DNA of 31,787 nt from Nitrospirae bacterium UBA4572 (GTDB lineage Bacteria > Nitrospirota > Leptospirillia > Leptospirillales > Leptospirillaceae). This document shows positions 1-6,674 of the stretch, piece after piece. The notes beneath the pieces are model-generated. The model saw only the letters and a list, made by a program, of their open reading frames with translations, did not search any database and had not been told where the DNA came from. The position numbers and the translations under genes were made by a program. Position 1 is the first letter of the stretch; each line of letters starts with the position of its first letter. Where the stretch lies: assembly GCA_002387725.1 (NCBI GenBank), contig DGKK01000015.1, positions 3,875-35,661 of the forward strand. The letters are read 5' to 3'.

Positions 1-280
1 CCTGCCGTGACAAGCGGCAGGAGGCCTGCCCGACCCTACTTTTCCCCACGCCGGACAGCTCCATGAGGGTCTGCCGGTTCAAGTCCGGAATCTCAAGGGC
101 CCCTTCATGAACCAGGGTCAGATCTCCCAGACCCGCCATCGCGAGATACTGGGCGATCACGCCTCCCACTCCCCCGACCCCGGCCAGAAAAACCCTGCTC
201 TTTTCGAGGCGCGCCTGATTTTCCGGAGTCCAGCCGGGAAGCGTCAGCTGCCTGGCCACAAGGGGAGCCGAAAGCGTCAT
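1..280 (-). CDS. hesA: HesA/MoeB/ThiF-family E1-like protein, N-terminal part
   Basis: This is the first ~93 residues of a ThiF/MoeB/HesA-type adenylyltransferase; the rest lies beyond position 1. A Rossmann nucleotide-binding glycine motif (AGVGGVGG, residues about 33-40) is followed by LNRQ at about 67-70, the family motif that contacts ATP. Members adenylate the C-terminus of small sulfur-carrier proteins; HesA is a recurrent nif-cluster member thought to help cofactor or Fe-S assembly. The start ATG overlaps the nifV stop (ATGA), so the two are translationally coupled. MoeB or ThiF are alternatives by domain alone; position next to nifV favours HesA. Confidence 0.8.
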   Translation of the reverse strand, partial: MTLSAPLVARQLTLPGWTPENQARLEKSRVFLAGVGGVGGVIAQYLAMAGLGDLTLVHEGALEIPDLNRQTLMELSGVGKSRVGQASCRLSRQ

Positions 281-1455
281 GATTCCTGCCTCGCCGGAGG
301 CGTCTCCAGCCCGGACTCAATGATCTCCATGAAGTGGCGAAGAATGGTCTGGGCCGGAACGATTCCCTTCATGCTCCATCCTTCCTCCCGGATGACGGGA
401 ACCAGACGATCCAGCACCTCGGAAGTCGGCCGATACCCCATTCGTTCGAGAACATTCTTGATGCCTGCCCGGCCCGTCTGATGGGTCACGATGATCTTCC
501 TTTTCAGGCCCACCAGCTCGGGGGGAAAGAGCTCATAATTGGATGGCTCCTTGATGACGCCATCGACATGGATCCCGGAAGAGTGGTGAAAGATGCGCGA
601 CCCGACAATGGGACGAAAGGGAGAAAGGGTCCGGCCAATTGCCGTGTAGAGCCATCGGGAAATATGGGCAAGCCCCGGAAAGTCGATCCCTGTCTCGCCC
701 CCCTCCCCCGAAAAGGCCAGCGCAAAGGCCACCTCTTCCATGGCCGCATTGCCTGCCCGCTCCCCCACTCCGGTGACCGTTGTCGAGAGAAAGGCCGCTC
801 CGGCATGGAAGGCCGCGACAGTATTGGCTGTCGCCAAACCCAAGTCGTTGTGGCAATGGACTTCGATCGGCAACCCGCAGGAGGCCAGAGCGGATATTCG
901 CTCTGACATTTCAAGAGGATGATGGCGCCCGACGGTATCGCAATACCGAACACGGATCCCGCCCGCATCCTGCACAGTCTTGATGATGTCCCGGAGGAAT
1001 CCCATCTCTGCCCGCGACGCATCCTCAAGACCCACCGAGACGCGACATCCTTCTTCCACCATACGGCAAACCGCCCGACGAACCCGGTCGAGCGTCTCCT
1101 CCCGTCCCACCCGGCGAAGGACCGCCATGTGAAGATCGGAGGTGGGAAAGGAGATGTGAACCCGCCTGAAACCGAGCCGAAGCGCCGCGTCAAAGTCCTC
1201 CTCGACCGGTCGCAGCCATGGAAAAATCTCCGCAGGAACCGGCAGAGACAAAAGGACCTTCAGGTCCTCATGCTCCCGTTCCCCCAAACAGGGGGAACCG
1301 ACCTCGATTTCCTTGACCCCGATACGCGACAGCGTTGTTACGACAGCCATCTTGGTTGGTCTGTCAAAAAAAACACCGGGAGACTGGCCTCCGTCACGGA
1401 GGGTCGTGTCTACAAAAACCGGAAGTTCGGCTCGAAACCCCTTCCGCTCCTCCAT
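277..1455 (-). CDS. nifV: Homocitrate synthase NifV
   Basis: This 392-residue DRE-TIM metallolyase condenses acetyl-CoA and 2-oxoglutarate to homocitrate, the organic ligand of FeMo-cofactor. Visible signatures are DTTLRDGGQ near the N-terminus (Arg20 and metal ligand Asp21), the metal-binding HxH at His200/His202 in VHCHNDLG, and GVGERAGNA shortly after. The residue after RDG is Gly, where NifV usually has Glu and isopropylmalate synthases may have Asn; this position is not one of the known metal ligands. Length is typical of NifV (about 380) and lacks the leucine-binding regulatory domain of isopropylmalate synthase. A GGAGGGG ribosome site precedes the ATG. Context inside nif makes NifV far more likely than LeuA. 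Confidence 0.93.
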   Translation of the reverse strand: MEERKGFRAELPVFVDTTLRDGGQSPGVFFDRPTKMAVVTTLSRIGVKEIEVGSPCLGEREHEDLKVLLSLPVPAEIFPWLRPVEEDFDAALRLGFRRVHISFPTSDLHMAVLRRVGREETLDRVRRAVCRMVEEGCRVSVGLEDASRAEMGFLRDIIKTVQDAGGIRVRYCDTVGRHHPLEMSERISALASCGLPIEVHCHNDLGLATANTVAAFHAGAAFLSTTVTGVGERAGNAAMEEVAFALAFSGEGGETGIDFPGLAHISRWLYTAIGRTLSPFRPIVGSRIFHHSSGIHVDGVIKEPSNYELFPPELVGLKRKIIVTHQTGRAGIKNVLERMGYRPTSEVLDRLVPVIREEGWSMKGIVPAQTILRHFMEIIESGLETPPARQES

Positions 1456-1485
1456 TTTGTCCCCTCCTTCCCGACAGCTGTCGCA

Positions 1486-1683
1486 TCAGCCACCGGAGGA
1501 CTTCTCGAAGGCCTCCTTTGCCTCAGCCCACTCTTGATGTTTGAGGATGGCCTTTTTGGCGACTTCTTCGATCCGCAGATACGCCCCCGGCAGCTCCTCC
1601 GTCAGGTCGTGAAGCTCCATGGCTGTCTCGGCGGCCTGTCGCGTCAGTTTTCTGAAACGGGCCTCCAGCTCCTTCTGATCCAT
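1486..1683 (-). CDS. Nif-associated small helical protein (DUF683, CCE_0567-like)
   Basis: A 65-residue acidic, almost wholly helical protein. The segment around residues 23-35 (ELHDLTEELP) and the flanking charged helices match the small DUF683/CCE_0567 family that occurs in many nif clusters and forms a helical hairpin. Its function is unsettled; metal binding has been proposed for a cyanobacterial member. The start is the ATG at 1683, chosen because an AAGGAGG site sits seven bases upstream, overlapping the stop of the ANTAR gene. A longer in-frame reading upstream has no ribosome site and runs through the ANTAR gene. It lies between the ANTAR regulator and nifV, probably in one transcript. 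Confidence 0.75.
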   Translation of the reverse strand: MDQKELEARFRKLTRQAAETAMELHDLTEELPGAYLRIEEVAKKAILKHQEWAEAKEAFEKSSGG

Positions 1684-1693
1684 CCTGCCTCCT

Positions 1694-2326
1694 TCACTTG
1701 CGGATGATGTTGTTCCCCCCCCACAAGGGGGGGGAGGAGGGCTCCTTCCCCCCGCCCCATGGGTCAGTGATGGTGTCACCACCTGATCGGGCAAGTATGT
1801 CGAGAGCCACATCCTTCATGGACTTTCGTCGTTTCATGCTGTCGGCCCGGATCCGTCGGTAAGCCTTTTCCTCCGACAGCCCCTCCTCCATGACCAGGAC
1901 CCACTTCGCCCGCTCAATGATCTTTCGCTCGAGGATTTCGCTCTTGAGCTTCTGATTCTCTTCGCAGACCGTGCAGAAGTCCCGGATGTGAAAGACGGCC
2001 TCCTTAAGAAGTGAGGCAAATCTCAGGTCGCAAAAAGGCTGGAGAAGAACGCCTGTCAGGCAGTCCTTTCCCTGATCATCCCGGCGCTCCATCAGCAGGA
2101 TGATGGGGATCGGGGGACCGCTGCCCATCGCCTGGACAATTTGAATAAAGGTTCCGAAAGATTCGCCACGGTCGAGAAGAATCCCGTCGACATCAAGTCT
2201 GCCCGCTTGCTCCTGAAAGGCTTCGAGAGAAAGCACGGAGACCCGTTCCACGCCCAGGGCATTCAACTCCCGGACAATTTCCCCGTGACGTGTCGTATCC
2301 TTCTGGACAAGCACAATCGTTCGCAT
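1694..2326 (-). CDS. ANTAR-domain RNA-binding response-regulator-like protein
   Basis: A 210-residue protein of NasT/AmiR architecture: a receiver-like domain (1-115), a coiled-coil linker (about 118-138) and an ANTAR domain (about 135-182; IERAKWVLVMEEGLSEEKAY and KRRKSMKDVALDIL). ANTAR proteins bind paired RNA hairpins and prevent transcription termination. The receiver is degenerate: Asp52 (LLDRG) could be the phosphoacceptor, but the usual Lys of the KPF motif is Gln96 and the acidic pocket after beta-1 reads VQKD. It may therefore respond to something other than classical phosphorylation. The Gly/Pro-rich tail (183-210) is low complexity. In Geobacter an ANTAR protein (GnfR) controls nif by antitermination; a similar role here is inferred from the terminator in the nifH leader. 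Confidence 0.85.
   Translation of the reverse strand: MRTIVLVQKDTTRHGEIVRELNALGVERVSVLSLEAFQEQAGRLDVDGILLDRGESFGTFIQIVQAMGSGPPIPIILLMERRDDQGKDCLTGVLLQPFCDLRFASLLKEAVFHIRDFCTVCEENQKLKSEILERKIIERAKWVLVMEEGLSEEKAYRRIRADSMKRRKSMKDVALDILARSGGDTITDPWGGGKEPSSPPLWGGNNIIRK
1715..1734. repeat. Perfect C8/G8 inverted repeat at the 3' end of the ANTAR gene
   Basis: Eight C, a four-base spacer (acaa) and eight G form a perfect hairpin inside the codons for the ANTAR protein's C-terminal tail, 20 bases before its stop. There is no U-tract, so it is not a classical terminator. It could stabilise or process the mRNA, and both homopolymers are prone to slippage. Confidence 0.7.
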
Positions 2327-2476
2327 GGCAGAGACTCCTTCCGATCATTCCGGACAGGGAAAAGCAATTTCCATACCTTAGGAAGAAACGATGAATCTGC
2401 AGTACCTTATCCTGTGTTCCCAAAAAGTCACGCACGACATACTTCTCCCAAAAAAGTCCCGAGAAAAACATTTATG

Positions 2477-2899
2477 TCATACTGAGTCCACACCTCGTTC
2501 ACCGGTGCGGATCCGGAGACTTTCGTCGATCGGGCTGACAAAAATTTTCCCGTCTCCCATCCACCCGCTCCGGTTGACGCTCATGATCATGTCGACCACC
2601 TCATTTTTCATGCTCGAGGGAAGCACAATCTGAAGCATTCGCTTGGGAATCCAGAAGACCGGTCGCGTCAGGGAATGAACCAGGGCGAACGAAGCCGGCG
2701 TCAGGTTGCGGGTTATTTTCGAGACAGCATCGTATTCGGCCGGGACCTCCCGGTCGAGATCTGTCATGACATTTCCTCCCTGAAGACCCCGACCGCTCAC
2801 AGTCGTGATCGTCATCGCGCCGAGCCCCATGGCATCAAGGGCCCTCATTGTCGGAGCCACCTTGTCCCGGCGAATGATCGCCGTCACCTCAACCATCAT
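2477..2899 (-). CDS. nifI2: PII-like nitrogenase regulator NifI2
   Basis: A 140-residue PII-family protein with an extended T-loop region (about residues 30-80) and a typical C-terminal half (PKRMLQIVLPS, then GWMGDGKIFVSPIDESLRIRTGE). The length and the long T-loop fit NifI2 rather than GlnB/GlnK. In methanogens NifI1 and NifI2 form a complex that binds dinitrogenase and switches it off when 2-oxoglutarate is low. The ATG at 2899 is chosen because AAGGAG lies eight bases upstream; a GTG three codons earlier overlaps that ribosome site. It lies 26 bases downstream of nifI1. About 150 bases without a gene separate it from the ANTAR gene; I see no convincing terminator there. Confidence 0.85.
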   Translation of the reverse strand: MMVEVTAIIRRDKVAPTMRALDAMGLGAMTITTVSGRGLQGGNVMTDLDREVPAEYDAVSKITRNLTPASFALVHSLTRPVFWIPKRMLQIVLPSSMKNEVVDMIMSVNRSGWMGDGKIFVSPIDESLRIRTGERGVDSV

Positions 2900-2925
2900 T
2901 GTCGTCACTCCTTCTCGGTAGGGTT

Positions 2926-3246
2926 TTACCCCTCGGATTTTTCCCCGGTCCGTATGGTGTAAACCTCTGTCACAGGAGAAACGAAGACCTTTCCGTCCCC
3001 TTCGTAGCCCACATAGGCGGAGTTCTTGATGACCTCGACGATCACCGGCACCGACGAATCTTCGGCCACAATCATGAGCATGACCTTCGGAAGCTCATCG
3101 TAATGGATCGGCCCGACCTTCAGCCCCTTTTGCTTTCCCCGGCCAAAGACATGGGTCTTGGTCATGGCGGGAAATCCTTTGGCCTCGAGAGCCAAAACGA
3201 CATCATTTTCTTTTTCGGGCCGGACTATGGCTCTCACCATCTTCAT
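2926..3246 (-). CDS. nifI1: PII-like nitrogenase regulator NifI1
   Basis: A 106-residue PII-family protein starting MKMVRAIVRPEK. It shows the NifI1-type T-loop (VFGRGKQKGL around residues 33-42), a conserved ELPKVMLMIV strand and the C-terminal GDGKVFVSPVTEVYTIRTGE, the PII signature around the ligand-binding site. Together with NifI2 it should sense 2-oxoglutarate/ATP/ADP and act on the nitrogenase. The start at 3246 has a GAAGGAG site and matches the family N-terminus; a longer in-frame extension into the intergenic region is not supported. NifI proteins are best known from archaea and anaerobes where they lie between nifH and nifD; here they sit far downstream in the cluster. Confidence 0.87.
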   Translation of the reverse strand: MKMVRAIVRPEKENDVVLALEAKGFPAMTKTHVFGRGKQKGLKVGPIHYDELPKVMLMIVAEDSSVPVIVEVIKNSAYVGYEGDGKVFVSPVTEVYTIRTGEKSEG

Positions 3247-3313
3247 GAATTCTCCTTCTTTTTGTGCGACCGACGGCTGACACTCCCCTCCGGGAAGATC
3301 GCCCGACGTCCGG

Positions 3314-3646
3314 TCAGCTTCTTTTTTCGAGACCTTCCGGATGGAAGGCCACGTTGATGCCCGATTGATTCTCCCGAAATACCTTGAACAACTTCTCGTC
3401 CTGGGCAGTTCGGGTGAGAAAGGTCTCATAGGCGGACAGGAGGGCCGTCCGGTAGGCCTCTTTCTTTTTCCCTCCGGAGCCTTGCTCAGGCCACTCCTTT
3501 TCGATCGCCACGCAGAGCTCCCCAAACTTCCGGAGGATGTGAAGACGATTCACAGAGACGACATGGGGATCATAGTCGACATCAAAAAACCGGAAATAGT
3601 CCTCCGCATCCACCAGCTTTCGGTATTCCGTCTCCCAGGGTTCCAT
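3314..3646 (-). CDS. nifW: Nitrogenase-stabilising/protective protein NifW
   Basis: A 110-residue protein with the NifW hallmark in its first half: an acidic helix, FRFFDVDYDP, then VVSVNRLHILRKFGEL (about residues 30-45). NifW associates with MoFe protein or its precursor and is needed for full activity, particularly under oxygen exposure. The start ATG follows a GGGAGGAAGAG ribosome site. It is the gene after fdxB, a common NifW neighbour, and upstream of nifI1. Length is at the normal NifW size (about 100-120). The C-terminal charged segment is less conserved. Confidence 0.9.
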   Translation of the reverse strand: MEPWETEYRKLVDAEDYFRFFDVDYDPHVVSVNRLHILRKFGELCVAIEKEWPEQGSGGKKKEAYRTALLSAYETFLTRTAQDEKLFKVFRENQSGINVAFHPEGLEKRS

Positions 3647-3672
3647 CTCTTCCTCCCGTTTTTCGGTTCACT

Positions 3673-3984
3673 TCAGGACGCCGCAAGCTCCCCGTGGGTA
3701 TAACACTTCTTGGGACAGACCTTGGCGCAGGACTCGCAGCCGATACAAAGCTCCGGATGGACGATGTTCATGACTTTTTTGTCGATCTCGTCTTCATTGT
3801 CGGCCGTGATCGGAACGACCTCCCCCCCTTCGTCGATTCCCATGAGGGCCAGAATTCCCCGACCGCACACCTTGAAGCACCGGCCACATCCGATGCACTT
3901 TTCGACATCGATCGTTTCGACGAAGCGGGGGGTCCAGCGTCCCCCCCCTCGAGTCGGGGCCATCACACACGAAGAATTTTCCAT
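3673..3984 (-). CDS. fdxB: Nif-specific ferredoxin III (FdxB type)
   Basis: A 103-residue ferredoxin with two 4Fe-4S cysteine sets: Cys30/33/36/40 (CIGCGRCFKVC) and Cys80/83/86/90 (CIGCESCAKVCP), separated by about 40 residues. This spacing and the segment GRGILALMGIDE are typical of the nif-associated ferredoxin III (FdxB). It is expected to transfer electrons in cofactor assembly or to nitrogenase reductase. The ATG follows GAGGAGGAAGG. The gene lies between the SIR2-like gene and nifW. Confidence 0.9.
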   Translation of the reverse strand: MENSSCVMAPTRGGGRWTPRFVETIDVEKCIGCGRCFKVCGRGILALMGIDEGGEVVPITADNEDEIDKKVMNIVHPELCIGCESCAKVCPKKCYTHGELAAS

Positions 3985-4013
3985 GGGACCTTCCTCCTCA
4001 GCCAGCCATCACG

Positions 4014-4904
4014 TCACGCACTCCGAAGCCGCTTTTCGAGCTCCGGAAGAAAACTTTCGTTGAGGGAGAGTGGAAGACGTTCGATCCCCTCCCGTTCGTA
4101 GAAGAGTTGCTCCTTGCTGGTGACGGTTCCCGAGCGAACCACAAAATGGCTCGCCGAAGAACGCTTCATGATCTGGCGGGCGAAGATGCGGGATGTCTGG
4201 TTGTCGAAGCGGCATCCGAGAAAGAGAAAATGGCGACCGCTGCGATGTTGCTGCACAAATTTCGGAATGGGTGTCTGGATGTCGATCTCCGTGAGAACCT
4301 CCACGTAGTCGGCATCGGAGACCAGAACCTCCACACCCGGATTCATGGTTCCCAAGGGTCGATAGAGGACACGGGATCCCGGCGAGACATCCTCGAGCGG
4401 ATCCCAGCCGGAAGAGGTCCTGCCGTCGATCCGGAACCACCGGTCGCGGTACTCGGCCCGGCTCACCCCGCTGATCTGGCAATCCCCCGGACCGAGCAGG
4501 AGTTCCGAGGACTCGGGGGAATACCAGGTGTCGACAACCAAGGGAATCGGAAATGCCTGAAGAAGGCGGTGAACCGGAGACGGCGTCACCTTTTTCCGAA
4601 AGATTTCCTCCATCAGGGAAAGAAGTGTTTTCCTGTGCTTGTGGGACTCGATATACTGGGCAATTTCGTGAAGCCGTCCCGACAGGCGTCCGGGAACGGC
4701 AACCCGTTTGCCCAGGAGGGCGGCAAGAGCCGCCGGTTCTGTGGGAAATTCCGGGCTTTCGGGGTAAAGATCGGCGCCCAGATAGACGACCAGATCTCCC
4801 GTTTTCCAGAGACGGGCGATCTCGTCTATTTTTCGGGCGACATCCCTGTCCGACGGGTCCTGAAGGGTCGAGAGGCGCCCCAGGGGAACAGCATCAGTCG
4901 TCAT
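4014..4904 (-). CDS. SIR2-like domain protein, nif-associated
   Basis: A 296-residue soluble protein whose core resembles SIR2_2-type domains: a Rossmann-like strand and turn (LVVYLGADLYPESP, about 35-48), a helical region, IPLVVDTWYSPESSELL in the middle and FLFLGCRFDNQTSRIF near 240. SIR2-like proteins without a clear deacylase His occur in nif clusters of several proteobacteria, but their role is unknown; NAD binding is plausible, catalysis unproven. I do not see the classical sirtuin zinc cysteines. The ATG at 4904 has a GGGAG site upstream. It lies six bases after the 86-residue gene and is probably coupled to it. Confidence 0.65.
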   Translation of the reverse strand: MTTDAVPLGRLSTLQDPSDRDVARKIDEIARLWKTGDLVVYLGADLYPESPEFPTEPAALAALLGKRVAVPGRLSGRLHEIAQYIESHKHRKTLLSLMEEIFRKKVTPSPVHRLLQAFPIPLVVDTWYSPESSELLLGPGDCQISGVSRAEYRDRWFRIDGRTSSGWDPLEDVSPGSRVLYRPLGTMNPGVEVLVSDADYVEVLTEIDIQTPIPKFVQQHRSGRHFLFLGCRFDNQTSRIFARQIMKRSSASHFVVRSGTVTSKEQLFYEREGIERLPLSLNESFLPELEKRLRSA

Positions 4905-4909
4905 TGTCT

Positions 4910-5170
4910 TTACTCCCTGACGGCCAGCAGAATTCCTCCTGCCGCCCGCCGATCGTTCACGAGAGACACACAATGGTCTGTCGTATTGATGAAATGAAAG
5001 CCGATTCTTCCGGACTGCCGGAAGGGCTCCTCTGTCACATCGGAGGCGGCGACGGCAAGAAAGACAATTCCCGGGAATCGTTCCCGAAGAAGGCGGAGGG
5101 TCCCCCGTCCCAGCCCTTCCCAATTCAGGCCGACCAGCTCGGCCACTTCATTGACCACATTCTCTTCCAT
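4910..5170 (-). CDS. Small nif-associated protein (possibly DUF6129)
   Basis: An 86-residue acidic, soluble protein of unknown function. The middle reads as two beta strands (GIVFLAVAASDV, then IGFHFINTTDHCVSLVNDR) around residues 34-73, ending in AAGGILLAV. I recall similar ~90-residue proteins beside nifT/nifZ in other diazotrophs, probably the family called DUF6129, but cannot verify this. A good AGGAG ribosome site precedes the ATG. It lies between nifT (10 bases away) and the SIR2-like gene, consistent with co-translation. No transmembrane segment or signal peptide is visible. Confidence 0.6.
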   Translation of the reverse strand: MEENVVNEVAELVGLNWEGLGRGTLRLLRERFPGIVFLAVAASDVTEEPFRQSGRIGFHFINTTDHCVSLVNDRRAAGGILLAVRE

Positions 5171-5180
5171 GGAAGATCTC

Positions 5181-5390
5181 CTATCCGGAAATTTTCCGGG
5201 CCTCCACCGTCAGGGGAAGCCCCTGTCCCGGCGATACCTCCGGAAGTTCGAGCACCATTCCGTTTCCCAACGTGACCGTTCCCCCAAAAAGAGCGGGCTT
5301 TTCAGCGCTGACGATCGGCTCCTCGAGATCCTTTTTGGGAACATAGACAGAAAAGATCCCTTCGGAATTTTTTCGAACCATCACCTTCAT
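5181..5390 (-). CDS. nifT: NifT/FixU protein
   Basis: A 69-residue protein matching NifT/FixU almost end to end: MKVMVRKNSEGIFSVYVPKK, then EEPIVS, LFGGTVTLGNGMVLELPE and LPLTVEARK. NifT is a small beta-rich protein found in most nif clusters; disruption has little effect in the species tested and the biochemical role is unknown. An AGGGAGATCGCG ribosome site precedes the ATG. It sits between the Nfu-like gene and the 86-residue gene. Confidence 0.9.
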   Translation of the reverse strand: MKVMVRKNSEGIFSVYVPKKDLEEPIVSAEKPALFGGTVTLGNGMVLELPEVSPGQGLPLTVEARKISG

Positions 5391-5430
5391 CGCGATCTCC
5401 CTCCTCGTGAACGTCCCGACAAATCTTTTC

Positions 5431-5730
5431 TCAAAGGGTCTCCTCCGGAGCCGGACACACCGGCACGACCGCGGTCACTCGGGAATCATGCTCCCGAAGG
5501 TATCCCTCGATTCGGGCGACCATCGCCCGCTTGTCTGCACAGGAGCGAGTAAACGGTCCCTTGAGCCGAACAACGACCCGTCCGTCCGTTCCGACACCGG
5601 CCAGACGCACATCCCCTCCGGCAAGAATCAGCTCAAACCGGATCGGGTCCATGACTTTCGCAAGAGACCAGTAAAAATCCCCCACAAAATCGTTCTGTTC
5701 CGCTTCCGGCTCCTCAAAAATCTCGTCCAT
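5431..5730 (-). CDS. Degenerate NifU C-terminal (Nfu)-like protein
   Basis: A 99-residue protein. Residues about 28-92 can be laid over the Nfu domain: DPIRFELILAGGDVRLAG corresponds to the family's RP...DGGDVEL, followed by DGRVVVRLKG and a helix-strand end IEGYLREHDSRVTAVVPV. The two metal-binding cysteines (CxxC) that normally follow RLxG are absent; only one Cys (64, in PFTRSCADK) is present in a lengthened loop. It therefore cannot ligate a cluster in the usual way and may be a scaffold or regulator. The assignment is by my own comparison. Start at 5730 is set by GGAGGAGAGGGC. No full nifU is in the window. Confidence 0.5.
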   Translation of the reverse strand: MDEIFEEPEAEQNDFVGDFYWSLAKVMDPIRFELILAGGDVRLAGVGTDGRVVVRLKGPFTRSCADKRAMVARIEGYLREHDSRVTAVVPVCPAPEETL

Positions 5731-5752
5731 GCCCTCTCCTCCGACAGGATTG

Positions 5753-6046
5753 TTACGACCTCTCCTGGAGCCTCCCGACAAAAGACGTTCCTCCCCCTTT
5801 TTCCGGATAGATGTCTTCCTCAAAACAGCCGATCACTCTCTCGTCCGGCAGGAGGGAGATGAAGTACACCACACGATTCATCTCCTTCTGATAGCCGACC
5901 CCCAGGATCTCACCTCGTTCCCCTTCCTCCGCCAGGAGAGCTCCCGGCAGTTTTGTCCAATAGGATCCATCGTTCGTAATATCCCGAAGGATCACCACCT
6001 TCTCCCCGGCACGGAACCGACCCGTCGGATAATGCTTGGGTTTCAT
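5753..6046 (-). CDS. nifZ: NifZ family protein, copy 1
   Basis: A 97-residue NifZ-like protein: FRAGEKVVILRDITNDGSYW (residues about 11-30), then PGALLAEEGERGEILGVG and a strand pair ending VIGCFEEDI. NifZ acts in maturation of the P-cluster of the MoFe protein. Its ATG overlaps the stop of the second NifZ gene (ATGA), so the two are coupled. It is less canonical than its neighbour: the usual GTFLQ segment is replaced by GYQKEMNR. Confidence 0.82.
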   Translation of the reverse strand: MKPKHYPTGRFRAGEKVVILRDITNDGSYWTKLPGALLAEEGERGEILGVGYQKEMNRVVYFISLLPDERVIGCFEEDIYPEKGGGTSFVGRLQERS

Positions 6047-6360
6047 GGCCGCTCCCCTCCGGACGACTCCGTCCTCGGACCCTCGTCCGGACCGTCGTCA
6101 TAGTCGAGAGACTCAAGCTCCCGACGCTTGCAGCCGACGGTCACGCCCGTTTCCGGGATATAGACGGCATAAATGTAAAACTGCTGGAGAAATGTTCCGA
6201 TACTCCGGATATAACCGGCATCGCCCTTGCGGGCGAGAATCTCCCCGACATCCTTGTTGGGAAATGTCCCGTCGTTCCTGATGTGCTTTTTGATCCGGAC
6301 CTTCTCCCCGAACTCGAAGAAGGGAGGCCCTGTCAGTTCGACAATGTCTCCGTCTGCCAT
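6043..6360 (-). CDS. nifZ: NifZ family protein, copy 2
   Basis: A 105-residue protein with the classic NifZ pattern: FEFGEKVRIKKHIRNDGTFP (about 15-34), GEILARKGDAGYIRSIGTFL and GVTVGCKRRELE, plus an acidic, hydrophilic C-terminal tail (DYDDGPDEGPRTES). It should assist P-cluster formation. The start at 6360 has an AAGGAG site; an upstream in-frame extension overlapping the preceding gene is not supported. The adjacent copy 1 overlaps by four bases, giving a tandem pair, probably from duplication. Confidence 0.88.
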   Translation of the reverse strand: MADGDIVELTGPPFFEFGEKVRIKKHIRNDGTFPNKDVGEILARKGDAGYIRSIGTFLQQFYIYAVYIPETGVTVGCKRRELESLDYDDGPDEGPRTESSGGERP

Positions 6361-6385
6361 AGCAACGCTCCTTTCGGGAGGGGAA

Positions 6386-6598
6386 CTATTTTCTGTTCCC
6401 TGCAACTTCCCCGGCCAGGGCTTCAATCTCTTCCTTCTCAAAACGGAAGACTCCCCGGCCCCCCGACAGGGATTCGTAGCGGTCACATGTTTTCCGGGAC
6501 AAAAAGTTGAACCAGTCCTGTCCCCCGACCCCCTCCGGGCACCCGGAGATCTTTTTCACGCTTCCGTCATTGGAAAAGACAACATGAACCATCTCCAT
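6386..6598 (-). CDS. Small conserved nif-cluster protein of unknown function
   Basis: A 70-residue protein with a striking centre: GCPEGVGGQDWFNFLSRKT (about 19-37) followed by YESLSGGRGVFRFEKEEIEAL. I recall this kind of WFNxLS...LSGGRGVFR pattern from small unnamed proteins next to nifZ or nifB in other diazotrophs, but I have no family name. It is soluble with no signal peptide. The ATG at 6598 follows GGAGGGGTGCAGGA; longer in-frame starts upstream lack a site. It lies between the DegT-like gene and nifZ copy 2. Confidence 0.65.
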   Translation of the reverse strand: MEMVHVVFSNDGSVKKISGCPEGVGGQDWFNFLSRKTCDRYESLSGGRGVFRFEKEEIEALAGEVAGNRK

Positions 6599-6674
6599 TC
6601 CTGCACCCCTCCATTTGTTTTCATCTCCCGGAAAGACGGGAGGGCGAAGCTCTCCCGCCACACCCGGACGTCTG

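Noticed and set aside
1..21. Perfect 7-base inverted repeat at the window start
   Set aside because: It lies within hesA codons with no T-tract and is explained by chance in GC-rich coding DNA.
2327..2476. Possible promoter or attenuator between nifI2 and the ANTAR gene
   Set aside because: Only a five-base hairpin and poor -35/-10 matches were seen; no sigma-54 or NifA element is present.
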